DNA of 47,212 nt from Mariniblastus sp. (GCA_029251085.1 JAQXDZ010000075.1:1-47212); one strand, 5' to 3'. Positions 9,638 through 19,595 are shown, numbered from the stretch's first letter. Notes: generated by a model not told the origin, from the sequence alone. Numbers and translations: made by a program.

Positions 9638-10050
9638 ACTATTAAGCGTGACTCCCGAAATGCGAAAATTGAACGTCAATTCGCCATCGCTTTGCGTTAA
9701 TTTTGATGGCAAGTAATGGAGCAATTGACGCCTCAGAGGATTTCCGGTTTATTGCCGATCAGATCAAAACACAGCTCTAGAATCGTCTAACCAACAGTTG
9801 GAGGTGGAGCTTGGTACCCGCTTTGCCAAAAGAAGCCAAGAATTGGACGAAATTTGCGTTCAATCGACTTTCTAATCAGCATTTACGATTGTAAAAGCCT
9901 CAATGAACCGATATAGTTTTCGTTCCTAGAGCGTGGGATTTCCCTACGCAAAACATTTTCAACCCTTTTTGATCCCATCGGTGCTGCTCCTGCCATAAGG
10001 ACAGTAAAGGCAATTTTTGCCGAGAAAACCGGTAGTGATGGAGTAAATTC

Positions 10051-10833
10051 ATGGCAAATGCGCTAGTTCAAGATCTTATCGATGCGGGTGTTCACTTCGG
10101 CCACAGAGCCAGTCGCTGGAACCCGAAAATGTCGCCGTACATTTACGGTCGCAAGAATCAAATCCACATCATGGATATCCGCGAAACGGTACGCGGGCTT
10201 TTGCGAGCCAAAAAGTACGTTTCCCAGGTTGCCAGTGGTGGAAGTCTCGTTTTGTTCGTCGGCACGAAGCGACAAGCCTCGGCCGCAGTTCAGCGTGAAG
10301 CCGAACGCTGTGGCATGCCTTACGTTAGCGAACGTTGGCTCGGTGGCGCTTTAACTAACTTTCGCACGATTCGCAGTCGGATGGGTCGACTCGAAGAACT
10401 CGAGGAGATTCGCGGCGGCGACAAAATCGAAGGATACTCAAAGAAGGCTCAGTCGTCTTTGAATCGTGAGTTCCGAAAGATTCACCGCAACTTGAACGGA
10501 ATTCGCACGATGAACCGCAAGCCGGAATGCTTGATCATCGTTGACCCAAACAAAGAAAAGAACGCGGTTCTCGAAGCTAAAAAGCTTGGAATCACAACCG
10601 TTTCTTTAATCGATACCAACTGCAACCCTGATCTGATCGATTTGCCAATCCCCGGCAACGATGACGGTATTCGCTCGATTGAATTAATCATGAGCCACAT
10701 GGCTGACGCCGTTCTTGCAGGTCGGAAAGCAATCGTTGCGAAAAACGAAGGCAAAGAATCTGGCGCCAAAGCAGACGCTGCCCCGAAAGCAGACGCTGTA
10801 CCAGACAAAGATGCCGAAGAAACTGCAGTTTAA
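10051..10833 (+). CDS. rpsB: 30S ribosomal protein S2
   Basis: 260 residues. Family landmarks run the full length: [51 protein letters not shown] and [10 protein letters not shown]. An Ala/Lys/Asp-rich tail of about 30 residues makes it slightly longer than the E. coli protein. GGAG lies seven bases before the ATG. It is the first gene of rpsB-tsf-pyrH-frr, a widely conserved bacterial order. Confidence 0.98.
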   Translation: MANALVQDLIDAGVHFGHRASRWNPKMSPYIYGRKNQIHIMDIRETVRGLLRAKKYVSQVASGGSLVLFVGTKRQASAAVQREAERCGMPYVSERWLGGALTNFRTIRSRMGRLEELEEIRGGDKIEGYSKKAQSSLNREFRKIHRNLNGIRTMNRKPECLIIVDPNKEKNAVLEAKKLGITTVSLIDTNCNPDLIDLPIPGNDDGIRSIELIMSHMADAVLAGRKAIVAKNEGKESGAKADAAPKADAVPDKDAEETAV

Positions 10834-10867
10834 TCCCGACTGCTTAATTTTGAATAAACAACCGGCA

Positions 10868-10884
10868 GGGCTCTCAACGAGCCC
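10868..10884 (+). terminator. Hairpin in the rpsB-tsf spacer (attenuator-like)
   Basis: GGGCTC-TCAAC-GAGCCC forms a six-pair stem, with an outer CCG/CGG pair flanking it (10862-10864 and 10888-10890). It is followed by TTCTTCG rather than a clean T run, so it is at best a partial terminator or attenuator in the 231-nt rpsB-tsf spacer. Confidence 0.35.
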
Positions 10885-11064
10885 AGTCGGTTCTTCGAAT
10901 CCGATAGAGATCAACAAACGATTTTCTTTGCGCTGCGAGATTGCAACCGAAGAGAACCAATCATATCCCCTTACGACACCGGTAAAACGCAAACCGGGAT
11001 GCACTCGAGTCCGACCGATTCGTTGCAACTGTCGCGACATTTGATACCAAGAGAAGGAAAAACA

Positions 11065-12054
11065 ATGAGCGTAACCATTTCAGCCAAAGACGTCAGCGAA
11101 TTGAGAAAAGCGACGGGCGCCGGGATGATGGACTGCAAGGAAGCATTAAAAGAATCCGGTGGCGATATCGAGGGTGCCCTCGACTTCCTCCGCAAGAAGG
11201 GACAAAAAGTAGCGGCTAAACGAGCCGGTCGTGACGCCAATGAAGGTGTCGTTGTCGCACTCACCAACGAATCTGGCGACACTGGAATCATCCTCGCCCT
11301 AAGCTGCGAAACCGACTTCGTCGCCAAAAACGATGATTTCATTGCTTTTGCCAATAGCCTCGGACAACTGGCTCTTGAAAACTTGCCAGAGACAAAAGAG
11401 GAGCTACTCGCACTTCCTTACGAAGGTACACCGCTTGCCGAAAAGCTTGTCGAGCAAACCGGAAAAATCGGCGAGAAAATCGAGATTTCGGGCTACGGTA
11501 AGATGAGTGGCGAAAGCATTGCTACCTACATCCACGCCGGCAGCAAAATTGGCGTCGCTGTCTCCTTCAAGTCCGGTGGTAATGACGATGCCGCGAAATT
11601 CTTCCGAAGTATTGCGATGCACATCGCAGCGATGAACCCTGTCATTCTTTCACCGGAAGAGTTTGACGCAGATTTCGTTGCCAAAGAAACCGAGGTCATC
11701 CAGGCTCAAATCAAAGCCGAAAACGATCTCAACGAATCTGAGAATCTCGGCAAACCAATGAAGAACGTGCCGCTCTTCGGAAGCAAGCTTCAATTGACCC
11801 CTGAGGTCATGGCGAAAGCCGAAGCCGACATCAAAGCACAATTGGAAGCTGAAGGAAAACCCGAGAAGATCTGGGACAAAATCGTACCAGGAAAACTTGA
11901 GCGTTTCGTTGCCGACAACACGCTGCTCGACCAGGAACGCTGCCTGTTAAGTCAGTTCTTTGCACTGGACGATAGCAAAACCGTTAAGTCAGCCATTAGC
12001 GACTTCGCAGATGCTGCAGAAATCGTTGAGTTCAAGCGACTGTCGGTTGGCTAA
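11065..12054 (+). CDS. tsf: Translation elongation factor Ts
   Basis: 329 residues. It is the guanine-nucleotide exchange factor that recycles EF-Tu. The N-terminal UBA-like segment V-S-E-L-R-K-A-T-G-A-G-M-M-D-C-K-E-A-L is diagnostic, followed by A-A-K-R-A-G-R-D-A-N-E-G and a core with C-E-T-D-F-V-A-K-N-D-D-F. ATG 11065 is chosen because AAGGA precedes it and the family start lies there; an in-frame start at 10999 adds unrelated residues. It is longer than the E. coli protein, mainly in the C-terminal half. An intrinsic terminator follows. Confidence 0.97.
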   Translation: MSVTISAKDVSELRKATGAGMMDCKEALKESGGDIEGALDFLRKKGQKVAAKRAGRDANEGVVVALTNESGDTGIILALSCETDFVAKNDDFIAFANSLGQLALENLPETKEELLALPYEGTPLAEKLVEQTGKIGEKIEISGYGKMSGESIATYIHAGSKIGVAVSFKSGGNDDAAKFFRSIAMHIAAMNPVILSPEEFDADFVAKETEVIQAQIKAENDLNESENLGKPMKNVPLFGSKLQLTPEVMAKAEADIKAQLEAEGKPEKIWDKIVPGKLERFVADNTLLDQERCLLSQFFALDDSKTVKSAISDFADAAEIVEFKRLSVG

Positions 12055-12101
12055 AGCAACCCAGACAATTAAAAATTCGACAATTTAATCGTTGTCGTAG
12101 A

Positions 12102-12128
12102 AGCCCTGCTGTTTGCAGGGCTTTTTTT
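12102..12128 (+). terminator. Intrinsic terminator after tsf
   Basis: AGCCCTGC-TGTTT-GCAGGGCT is an eight-pair perfect stem with a five-base loop, ending in a run of seven T. It lies 47 nt after the tsf stop and separates rpsB-tsf from pyrH. Confidence 0.92.
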
Positions 12129-12261
12129 GTATTCTAATCAAGTCGGGCAGGGCAACCTACAATCGATGCGGCGAACCAACCCGCTCAAGGAACGATGCCC
12201 TTAGGTTCGCATCTGTCCGCCAATTTTTAGAGACCGAATATCTGAACCCCACAACAATCGA

Positions 12262-13002
12262 ATGACGCAAACCGCAAAATATAAACGAATAATCTTGAAA
12301 CTGTCAGGCGAGAGCTTCAGCCCCTCTGGAGAACGGGGGATCAGTATGGAAGAGGTTGTGCACATCTCGCAACAAATTAGCGAAGCACAACAGCTTGGGT
12401 GCCAGATAGCGGTCGTTATCGGTGGCGGTAACATCCTTCGCGGTAGCCAATTCAAAGCGAAAAATAAAGTCGTCCACGAAGCGACTGCGCACTACATGGG
12501 TATGATGGCCACAATTATTAACGGCCTCGCCCTTCAGGATGCACTTGAATCCGTCGGCTGCCAGACGCGATTGATGAGCGCCATAAAGATGGACGGCGTT
12601 TGCGAACCCTACATTCGCCGTCGAGCCCACCGGCATCTTGAAAAAGGACGAATTGTCATTTTAGGCGCCGGCACCGGAGGCCCCTTTGTAACCACTGACA
12701 CCGCCGCTGCGTTGCGCAGCATGGAACTCGAAGCAGATATCCTCATGAAAGCCACACGCGTTGATGGCGTATACAGCGAGGATCCTGAAAAGAACCCCCA
12801 TGCGGTACTCTACTCAGAACTTGAATTTCAAACGTGCATTGAAAAGAACCTTCGTGTCATGGACTCCACCGCAATCTCTCATTGCATGGAGCACAACATG
12901 CCGCTGATGGTTTTTAACTTTCGCAAAGACGGAAACATCATCAAAGCGGTTCTCGGTGAAAAAGTCGGAACCATCGTCAGCAACAATCCAATTGCAGACT
13001 AA
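12262..13002 (+). CDS. pyrH: Uridylate kinase (UMP kinase)
   Basis: 246 residues. It phosphorylates UMP to UDP in pyrimidine nucleotide synthesis. Amino-acid-kinase-fold motifs are visible: I-L-K-L-S-G-E-S-F at the start, [10 protein letters not shown], the [17 protein letters not shown] segment of hexameric bacterial enzymes, [16 protein letters not shown] and K-A-T-R-V-D-G-V-Y. It sits between the tsf terminator and frr, so it probably has its own promoter in the roughly 130 nt upstream. Confidence 0.97.
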   Translation: MTQTAKYKRIILKLSGESFSPSGERGISMEEVVHISQQISEAQQLGCQIAVVIGGGNILRGSQFKAKNKVVHEATAHYMGMMATIINGLALQDALESVGCQTRLMSAIKMDGVCEPYIRRRAHRHLEKGRIVILGAGTGGPFVTTDTAAALRSMELEADILMKATRVDGVYSEDPEKNPHAVLYSELEFQTCIEKNLRVMDSTAISHCMEHNMPLMVFNFRKDGNIIKAVLGEKVGTIVSNNPIAD

Positions 13003-13047
13003 TATTAAAACCAATCCAAACGTCAGCCATTTATATAATTTCTCTTG

Positions 13048-13077
13048 TCGACACTAACGGGAAATTAGGCGTATAAT
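13048..13077 (+). promoter_or_regulatory. Candidate sigma-70-type promoter for frr
   Basis: TATAAT at 13072-13077 is a perfect -10 consensus, with TCGACA 18 bases upstream (13048-13053) as a possible -35. It lies 108 nt before the frr ATG, in a 182-nt spacer. Planctomycete promoters are poorly defined, so this is tentative. Confidence 0.4.
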
Positions 13078-13184
13078 CGAATCAGCCTGTCGGCCATTCC
13101 CTGGATCAATTTGAGCCAGGACCGCCGATCGTCTTGAATACAAAAATTAATATAGAACAGTAGTTTTACTGAACGGAGAACCCT

Positions 13185-13745
13185 ATGCCTGCCGCCGCAA
13201 TCATCGAAGATGCCGAACAGAGGATGGATAAAGCAATTGAGGTTTTGAAAAAGAGCCTCAGTGGAATTCGCACCGGGCGAGCCAACCCAGGACTGGTTGA
13301 CTCCCTACGGGTGGATGTTTATGGATCTCCCACGCCGATTAAGCAAGTGGCTCAAGTCGGTGCTCCCGAACCAACACAAATCGTCATTCGCCCTTACGAC
13401 ACCGGCATCATCAAGGAAATTGAAAAGGCAATTGTTGCCAGCGACCTTGGCTTCAATCCCCAAAACGACGGGCGCGTCGTCCGAATTAACATTCCACCAC
13501 TTTCGACTGACGTGAGAAAAAAGATGGTCAATCGGATCAAAGAATTGACAGAAGAGGCCAAAATTTCAATTCGCAACGTCCGTCGCGATGGCAATAAAGC
13601 GGCAGACGTGGCCGAAAAGGATAAGACTCTTTCTGAAGACCAGAGAGATGACGTAAAAGATCAGGTTCAAGAACTGACCAAGAAGTTTGAGATTCAAGCC
13701 CAGGAAATTGCAAAAGCAAGAGAATCCGAGGTTATGGAGGATTAA
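13185..13745 (+). CDS. frr: Ribosome recycling factor
   Basis: 186 residues, the usual length. It splits post-termination ribosomes together with EF-G. Recognisable stretches are R-M-D-K-A-I-E-V-L-K, L-S-G-I-R-T-G-R-A-N-P-G-L-V-D, Y-G-S-P-T-P-I-K-Q-V-A, I-R-P-Y-D, N-D-G-R-V-V-R-I-N-I-P-P-L-S and V-R-R-D-G-N. GGAG (CGGAGAACCCT) precedes the ATG. It is the last gene of the translation group and is followed by a strong terminator. Confidence 0.98.
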   Translation: MPAAAIIEDAEQRMDKAIEVLKKSLSGIRTGRANPGLVDSLRVDVYGSPTPIKQVAQVGAPEPTQIVIRPYDTGIIKEIEKAIVASDLGFNPQNDGRVVRINIPPLSTDVRKKMVNRIKELTEEAKISIRNVRRDGNKAADVAEKDKTLSEDQRDDVKDQVQELTKKFEIQAQEIAKARESEVMED

Positions 13746-13774
13746 TTTTTCCTAACCCAGCAACCCCAAAGAAG

Positions 13775-13805
13775 GGCTCTGACCATCCGGTCAGAGCCTT
13801 TTTTT
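13775..13805 (+). terminator. Intrinsic terminator after frr
   Basis: GGCTCTGACC-ATCC-GGTCAGAGCC is a ten-pair perfect stem with a four-base loop, followed by seven T. It begins 29 nt after the frr stop codon. Confidence 0.95.
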
Positions 13806-14102
13806 GTGAAGTAATAGTTGTGAAACAGCTCTCCTCCAACCAACATGCTATCGCTTTTCGCCCCACCCCGATTGAAATCCCCTCAAAAATCGTAGTCTTC
13901 AGCGGCCAATGTCAGTTGAATTTGCCAAAAAAGTAAAGCTATACCGGTCGGTAAAGCATTGCCTTTTAACCAAGCATTCACGATAAAAACCAACCTATTG
14001 AATTAACCGCCCACAACGCTCCGAATGCTGATCATATCTAAGAACATTTTTCCGCAGAAGCGCGTTTCGCACTTCGATGTGACCTATTGGTTGGAGTACC
14101 CC

Positions 14103-14837
14103 ATGAGAATTCAAACTACATTCCTTGCAACACTCTTCACCGCAATTGCTGTTTTGACAATGGACTGTGCGGCCCAAACTTATTCAGTCCAGCAATTGCC
14201 AGTCAACCAACAAGTCGAAGCGAACCTGAACAACGCTTCTCGATTCCGATTCATTGCCGCCCAGCAGAATCAAAGCTCAGTCCGATCCACTAATCCCGCA
14301 ATTCAAATAAGCCCGGTGAGAAACTCTCTGGCACGCAACGCGATGCCCGCTATCACACGACCACGGACGAACAACTTAGCTGTCGCAACGTTTGAAACCA
14401 ACAATTCAAACGACATCGGACTTTCTCGTGGTTTCATCGAACGCAACTCGATCCTGCAACCGTCCCCAGCAAGCAGTATTCAATACCAAATGGTTGCCGA
14501 ATCTCCATCATCGACGCGAACCAACATTTTTGGAATTGACGAAGATCAATGCTGCGACGAGTGGGAAAATTTCACCGCCTGCGGCGGACTGAAAACAAAT
14601 CCAGGCCACTTTGGAATTCCATGGCTAACCGGCAAAGATAACTGTGAAGCCGCAGCGGGTTGCGGATGCGGCATCAAGAGAAAAGGTTTGGGATGCGGTA
14701 CTTCAGCCTGCGATTCGACAGGCGTAAGATGTACCAAGCTCAAAGGTATAAAAGGCTGGTTCAAAAAGTCAGACTGCCAATGCGAGTCTTGCCATCCGGC
14801 TCAGTCAACCGCCGTAGAATACGTGGAAGAAAATTAG
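14103..14837 (+). CDS. Secreted Cys-rich hypothetical protein
   Basis: 244 residues, not recognised. ATG 14103 is chosen over an upstream in-frame ATG at 14025 because TTGGAG precedes it and it gives a clean signal peptide (M-R-I-Q-T-T-F-L-A-T-L-F-T-A-I, cleavage near C-A-A-Q). The first two thirds of the mature part is Asn/Gln/Ser-rich and low in Cys. The last 80 residues hold about a dozen Cys in pairs and C-x-C/C-x-x-C arrangements (Q-C-C-D-E-W, A-G-C-G-C-G, C-Q-C-E-S-C). Disulfide bonding or metal binding outside the cytoplasm is possible. A strong GC hairpin lies about 110 nt downstream. Confidence 0.75.
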   Translation: MRIQTTFLATLFTAIAVLTMDCAAQTYSVQQLPVNQQVEANLNNASRFRFIAAQQNQSSVRSTNPAIQISPVRNSLARNAMPAITRPRTNNLAVATFETNNSNDIGLSRGFIERNSILQPSPASSIQYQMVAESPSSTRTNIFGIDEDQCCDEWENFTACGGLKTNPGHFGIPWLTGKDNCEAAAGCGCGIKRKGLGCGTSACDSTGVRCTKLKGIKGWFKKSDCQCESCHPAQSTAVEYVEEN

Positions 14838-15283
14838 ACCGACAGAGATTTACTTCAGCGAACAAAATGGAGAGCTCACTATCGAGCCTCCTGCTTTTCT
14901 GAATTTTGTCGCTGACTCATGCTGTCGAACCCCGCAGCAAACGGACGGCCGGAGCCGCAGCTAATGCTCCGGCCGCGTCCATTTCTCCTTGCAACGTTAA
15001 ACACTCTTTAAGTTGCACCCATTGAGTTGCTCTCTGAGCTGATTGGGGAGGAATTCAGGGGACTAACAATCGGGGCAGGCCCCCTGTTCGTTTCGTCCCA
15101 GTAAATCAAGATTCTTTCTCGGTGGAAAAATACATCCCGAGACCATCGCTACTCAGATTCCCTGCACTTCGAATTCGAATCGCGTTTGGATGATTTCAGG
15201 AAACAAAAGAGGAGAAACAAAGAAATCAAACGACACTCCAAATAAACAAACCCAATCACTTCGACGCTCGACAACGACTCTGC
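14838..15283. other. Convergent intergenic region, 446 bp
   Basis: This lies between a plus-strand and a minus-strand gene. Apart from the GC-rich hairpin at 14947-14974, nothing recognisable is seen. Confidence 0.5.
14947..14974 (+). terminator. GC-rich hairpin, possible terminator
   Basis: GGCCGGAGC and GCTCCGGCC form a nine-pair perfect stem around a ten-base loop, and outer GGAC/GTCC can pair past a bulge. No immediate T run follows, so termination efficiency is uncertain. It lies between two convergent genes. Confidence 0.45.
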
Positions 15284-16048
15284 CTAAAAGGCTCCAGGAG
15301 ATCCGGGACGAGACTCTTTCAGGGACCACCCCTGTGGAGCTACCCCGCTCTGGGGAGGTGCAGTCGATGACTGGAATCCTTGCTGGCCGGCCTGAGGAAT
15401 GACTGGGTTCACCATAAAATTCTGACGAGCGACGGGAGTCCCAACACTGTTAGGAACGGCTAGTTTTCCAGAAAACTGATTCCCAGTATTGGGCGGTAGC
15501 GTAGCGATTCGTGGAGTTCCAACAAACCCGCTGGGGGCGACTACTGCCGAGGCATCATTCACAGGCAACCTGGAAACGTCACGGCTGTCATCTATTTGCG
15601 TTGATGCATAATCTACCGCCTTGGTGTAGGTACTCTGCACAACAGGGACAGCTGCAGCAACAGTTCCGCGATTGGCAACTGATGGATTAACAGCGGTTCC
15701 AGTCGTTTCAACGAAACCTGTATTGGAGGCAACCATTCCGTTGATTGGCTGCCCGGGATTAACTGGAACCGGCCCCTGCCGTGCCCAGGCCGCAGCAGTT
15801 TGATTACCTGAGGCTTGATTATTCGGCATCGGTGCGCGCTGGTTGGGATTAACCATCACGGACGACCCGGTTACAGAATTTGCCTGTGGATTGGGCGACA
15901 TTGATGGGATGTTCAAACTGTATGCCTGCGGAGGCTGCACGGTTGTTTGACCTGCAAACCAATTATTTGCTTGATTACCCGAAGTTTGACAACCCGTAGC
16001 CATAATAAGACTGCAGGCTAACAACAGAAAATATTGAATACGAACCAT
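15284..16048 (-). CDS. Low-complexity lipoprotein
   Basis: 254 residues, not recognised. ATG 16048 has AGGA upstream and starts a lipoprotein signal (M-V-R-I-Q-Y-F-L-L-L-A, lipobox A-T-G-C, Cys near residue 20); the longer in-frame start (16075) is less likely. The mature protein is rich in Asn, Gln, Pro, Val and Ser without a globular domain signature, and ends in a Pro/Gly-rich tail. It is probably an extended, lipid-anchored envelope protein. No partner gene is adjacent. Confidence 0.75.
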   Translation of the reverse strand: MVRIQYFLLLACSLIMATGCQTSGNQANNWFAGQTTVQPPQAYSLNIPSMSPNPQANSVTGSSVMVNPNQRAPMPNNQASGNQTAAAWARQGPVPVNPGQPINGMVASNTGFVETTGTAVNPSVANRGTVAAAVPVVQSTYTKAVDYASTQIDDSRDVSRLPVNDASAVVAPSGFVGTPRIATLPPNTGNQFSGKLAVPNSVGTPVARQNFMVNPVIPQAGQQGFQSSTAPPQSGVAPQGWSLKESRPGSPGAF

Positions 16049-16315
16049 CGAGGTTGTCCTTAAAAACACTGCCAACTTTAGATAAAAAATCTTTTTTAGC
16101 TCAAGTTCTCAAACTTTGATTTACTCAAGGCGGCGTACGATAGCAGTTTGCGATGCCTTCGCAAGATCAGTTCCCCGCGGCCCCTGCAATGCAATCACCT
16201 TCCACGGTCTAAATTCACGACTGAGATACCCCTTGTGCGATGGTGTTTGTGGCAATTTTGGGTCAAAATGTTGATTCTTCTTTAAATGATAGCCCGCCCT
16301 CAACACGGAAGATCG

Positions 16316-18097
16316 ATGATACTACCCCTCCAGAACTGGTCTCACCTTCGGCTCTTCTCATGTCGCAAAATGCTAGCGTTTTACTTCGCCTGTTTCGCGA
16401 CTGCCCTGCCCTCTGCATCGCTATCCGGCCAGCTGCAAACCGCGGAACTGGTTTTGGTTGGCGGAAATATATATACGGTCGATGCATCACGCCCTCATGC
16501 TGAAGCGATTGCCGTGGACGCTGGCCGCATTGTTGCCGTTGGATCTGACCAGGCGATCGCGGCTTACGTCGGCTCAGAAACACAAGTTATCGACCTCAAA
16601 GGTAAATTCGCAATGCCCGGATTTATCGAAGGCCACGCTCACTTTATGGGCCTCGGTGAATCTAAGATGATGCTAAATCTACATCAGGCAAAAACGTGGA
16701 ATGAGATTGTACTTCAGGTCGAAAACGCGACCCGCACAACGCCGCCCGGCGAGTGGATCATCGGTCGCGGTTGGCATCAGTCTAAATGGGATCACGTCCC
16801 TTCACCCAATGTGAATGGCTATCCGACTAATTTCGAAATGAATTTGGCAACTCCGGATCACCCCGTTTTATTGACCCACGCCAGCGGCCACATGAGTTTC
16901 GCGAATGAATACGCCATGAGGCTCGCGGGAGTCGATACAGATACGGCCAATCCAAAAGGAGGAGAAATTGTCAAAGACGAAAACGGTAAGCCAATCGGAA
17001 TTTTTCGTGAGACGGCTCAGGCTTTAATTCAAAAAATAAAAACCCGTGCTGACAGCCAAAGGCCTCCTGCGGAGAAACAGGCATACTCGCAGCGGGCCGC
17101 TGAACTCGCTTCGGTGGAATGCCTGAAGAAGGGAATCACCAGCTTCCAGGATGCCGGATCCAGCCTTGCCACGGTCAGAACACTTCGCCAATTAGCCGAT
17201 CAAGGCAAACTGGGAGTTCGTCTGTGGGTTATGATTCGAGATGATAATGAGCGGCTTCGAGGACAACTGGCAAACTTCAAAATGATTGGATATGCCGATC
17301 AGTTTTTGACTTGCCGGGCATTGAAGCGTTCTATCGACGGTGCCTTAGGCGCTCACGGCGCCTGGTTGCTCGCTCCTTATCAAGATCTTCCCACTAGCTC
17401 AGGCTTGAACACCGCGTCCATTGAATCGGTTACTGAGACCGCTAAACTTGGAATCAAAAATGACTTCCAAGTCTGTGTTCATGCAATTGGCGATCGGGCC
17501 AACCGAGAAGTCCTGGATATTTACGAAAAGATGTTTCGGGATTTCCCGAGTCAATTTCCACGCAGATGGCGAATCGAGCACGCCCAGCACCTGCACCCCG
17601 ACGACATCCCCCGGTTTGGAAAACTGGGAGTAATTGCTTCGATGCAGGGAATTCATTGTACGTCTGACGCTATCTTCGTTCCGCAACGATTAGGGATGCG
17701 ACGCAGCGAGCAAGGCGCCTACGTCTGGAAATCATTAATTGAATCTGGAGCCATCGTCACCAATGGAACGGACGCCCCCGTTGAGGACGTTGACCCAATT
17801 GCTTCGTTTTACGCCTCAGTTACGCGTCGTTTGACCGACAAGGTCACATTTTTTCCGGAACAAGTGCTGACCAGAGAACAGGCCATTCGGTCTTACACGA
17901 TCGACAATGCCTACGCTGCTTTCGAAGAAAACATCAAGGGTTCTCTAGTTCCCGGAAAGCTGGCAGATATCGTGGTACTCAACAATGATCTTATTCAATG
18001 CGATGCAGAAGAAATCAAAAATACTCGCGTGGAGATGACCATTATCGATGGCAGAATTGCATTCCAGGCAAAAACACCGACCAAAAACCCGAAATAA
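16316..18097 (+). CDS. Exported amidohydrolase family 3 protein (YtcJ-like)
   Basis: About 593 residues. N-terminal amidohydrolase motifs: A-D/E-L-V-L-V-G-G-N-I-Y-T-V-D, I-D-L-K-G-K-F-A-M-P-G-F-I-E-G-H-A-H (metal-binding H-x-H). Further on: D-G-A-L-G-A-H-G-A, C-V-H-A-I-G-D-R-A-N, R-I-E-H-A-Q, N-G-T-D-A-P-V and G-S-L-V-P-G-K-L-A-D-I-V-V-L. This matches Amidohydro_3 metal hydrolases acting on amide or similar bonds; the substrate is unknown. Start: GGAAG stands just before ATG 16316. That start gives a basic n-region before the hydrophobic stretch M-L-A-F-Y-F-A-C-F-A. Alternatives are 16286 and 16370. Export is inferred from that segment. Confidence 0.88.
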   Translation: MILPLQNWSHLRLFSCRKMLAFYFACFATALPSASLSGQLQTAELVLVGGNIYTVDASRPHAEAIAVDAGRIVAVGSDQAIAAYVGSETQVIDLKGKFAMPGFIEGHAHFMGLGESKMMLNLHQAKTWNEIVLQVENATRTTPPGEWIIGRGWHQSKWDHVPSPNVNGYPTNFEMNLATPDHPVLLTHASGHMSFANEYAMRLAGVDTDTANPKGGEIVKDENGKPIGIFRETAQALIQKIKTRADSQRPPAEKQAYSQRAAELASVECLKKGITSFQDAGSSLATVRTLRQLADQGKLGVRLWVMIRDDNERLRGQLANFKMIGYADQFLTCRALKRSIDGALGAHGAWLLAPYQDLPTSSGLNTASIESVTETAKLGIKNDFQVCVHAIGDRANREVLDIYEKMFRDFPSQFPRRWRIEHAQHLHPDDIPRFGKLGVIASMQGIHCTSDAIFVPQRLGMRRSEQGAYVWKSLIESGAIVTNGTDAPVEDVDPIASFYASVTRRLTDKVTFFPEQVLTREQAIRSYTIDNAYAAFEENIKGSLVPGKLADIVVLNNDLIQCDAEEIKNTRVEMTIIDGRIAFQAKTPTKNPK

Positions 18098-18201
18098 ATG
18101 ACGCGCGAATTCTACCCACGCTGCCGTCTAATCCAAACTAGCAATCCCGCGCGAGAAATCAAATCACTGGCGGTCAGGATAGCTGCCGCACCGGCCCTTG
18201 G

Positions 18202-19260
18202 CTAAGCCGTGACTCTGCGGTGTCGACGAAAACAAAACCCGAGAGCTAACCACCCCAACAGGCTGCCCGGCTCTGGAACCGCCGAAAAAATACGGTCGTA
18301 CCCAATCACGTCCATTGCCGTTAGATCGATATTGGAAAGCTCATTGCCAACTCCGAAATCAGTCGTCGGATCCATGATCCCAAGGCCACCCTCTAAAGCC
18401 CAGTGGCTTGCTTGCTCACCATCGCCATAGTTGACTCCCTTGGACCAAGCTGAAGCGACTCCAGCTGCATTGGTCAGCCCACCGTCGATCGAAAAATACT
18501 TATCCCGCTCATCAGCCGTCCAGTCGAGATCGGCACCGGCAGCTTCGCTCTCCGTCGAGAACCTTAGAAAATCCAAACTGTTAACGAAATTCAATTCGTC
18601 ATCTGAAAACTGCCCGCCACCATTGTTATCCAGCTCATCAACACCACTTGAAAACCCCAAGGTGTGCCCGATTTCATGCAAAGCAGTTCCGAAAAAATCT
18701 AAATGGTTCGCTTCAATCCCGTCGCTTGGGTCAAAATCCCATTGATAAAGCGAATTGAAATTAATGACCCCGTCAACGGTTGACGAATGGGAATCCCTCA
18801 AGCCAAGGGCTTTCGCGTTGGCCGTGGTCAGTGTAACCGTGGTGTTATTCGGCCCGCCATTATTGTCGAGATATCCAAGTTCGAAATTCGTTCCCGGCGC
18901 CTCAGAAGTTTGGTTGGTGTAAATCGAAAAAGAGGGTCCTTCCGACAGCCCACTAAACATTTTAGTGTCGTCTGCAGTGGTCACGTCATTTCCGATTGCA
19001 TTCCGGAATTCACTATAGGTAAACGAATCTCGAACATACGAAGCAGAGCTGACCGTGCGTTGATCTAACGTGACAAAACCGAAATCAAGAAAGACCGTGA
19101 TGTTGTCGTGAAATTCAGCTCCCCACGTACTGGCAGCTCGTTGGAATGAACGGTTGGCCAAGACATTCGTTCCGATACTCGATTGAATATTCATTTGCCC
19201 CTCGCAGGTAGAACACCACCCGACGAGCAAGACAATTAAACCAAGTGAAAAACGATTCAT
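18202..19260 (-). CDS. PEP-CTERM metalloprotease-like protein
   Basis: 352 residues. An N-terminal signal peptide is followed by a zinc-protease motif H195-E-I-G-H199-T-L-G-F. The C-terminus ends V-P-E-P-G-S-L-L-G-W-L-A-L-G-F-C-F-R-R-H-R-R, a PEP-CTERM sorting signal (motif, membrane helix, basic tail). It resembles the family annotated as NF038122 metalloproteases. The residue three after G-F is Ser, so the third metzincin ligand is not at its usual place and may come from elsewhere. Processing by an exosortase and display on the outer surface are inferred. No exosortase gene is in the window. Confidence 0.85.
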   Translation of the reverse strand: MNRFSLGLIVLLVGWCSTCEGQMNIQSSIGTNVLANRSFQRAASTWGAEFHDNITVFLDFGFVTLDQRTVSSASYVRDSFTYSEFRNAIGNDVTTADDTKMFSGLSEGPSFSIYTNQTSEAPGTNFELGYLDNNGGPNNTTVTLTTANAKALGLRDSHSSTVDGVINFNSLYQWDFDPSDGIEANHLDFFGTALHEIGHTLGFSSGVDELDNNGGGQFSDDELNFVNSLDFLRFSTESEAAGADLDWTADERDKYFSIDGGLTNAAGVASAWSKGVNYGDGEQASHWALEGGLGIMDPTTDFGVGNELSNIDLTAMDVIGYDRIFSAVPEPGSLLGWLALGFCFRRHRRVTA

Positions 19261-19595
19261 CGATCAGAAAACCAGATAATTCAGAATAGAAAAAAATCAG
19301 GATGGGGAGCCAAGACGGACCGTTCGTCGCCGAGACCAATGCAACTAGAATACGCTCGGAGGAGCGCTTTTTCAAGGATAAACGGGCGACAACCACCAAA
19401 CCCAAAGCAAGCCGGGCGATTTCCCCTTGTTTTCCCTCTGTTTTCCAGCAATCCATCCGCCACTGACTAGGCAAGACGCACGACACTTCGTTAGCCGGGC
19501 AATGGGCGATCCATGGGCGAATTGATTGAATAAAAAGCAGGTCCCAACCCTGAAGCGTCCAAAAACAGACCACTTACCGGGCTGGCTTGACCGAT
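19261..19595. other. Intergenic region, 335 bp
   Basis: This lies between two minus-strand genes and presumably holds the metalloprotease promoter. Minus-strand open frames here have no domain signature and overlap each other. A short imperfect duplication (ATGGGCGA twice, 11 bp apart near 19502-19520) is present. Nothing else is seen. Confidence 0.45.

Larger units (their letters stand above)
8908..10050. other. 1.1-kb intergenic region before rpsB, no supported gene
   Basis: No frame shows protein-like sequence. The longest open frame (9257-9586, +) has no domain signature or ribosome site. The region carries two short tandem duplications (9496-9521 and 9606-9637). Near its 3' end are a small GGCA/TGCC hairpin around 10010-10022 and GGAG just before the rpsB ATG. 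It presumably holds the promoter and leader of the rpsB group. No tRNA-like fold was found. Confidence 0.5.

Noticed and set aside
10000..10050. Known S2 leader autoregulatory RNA upstream of rpsB
   Set aside because: Only a small hairpin is visible; it could not be matched to a known leader motif by eye.
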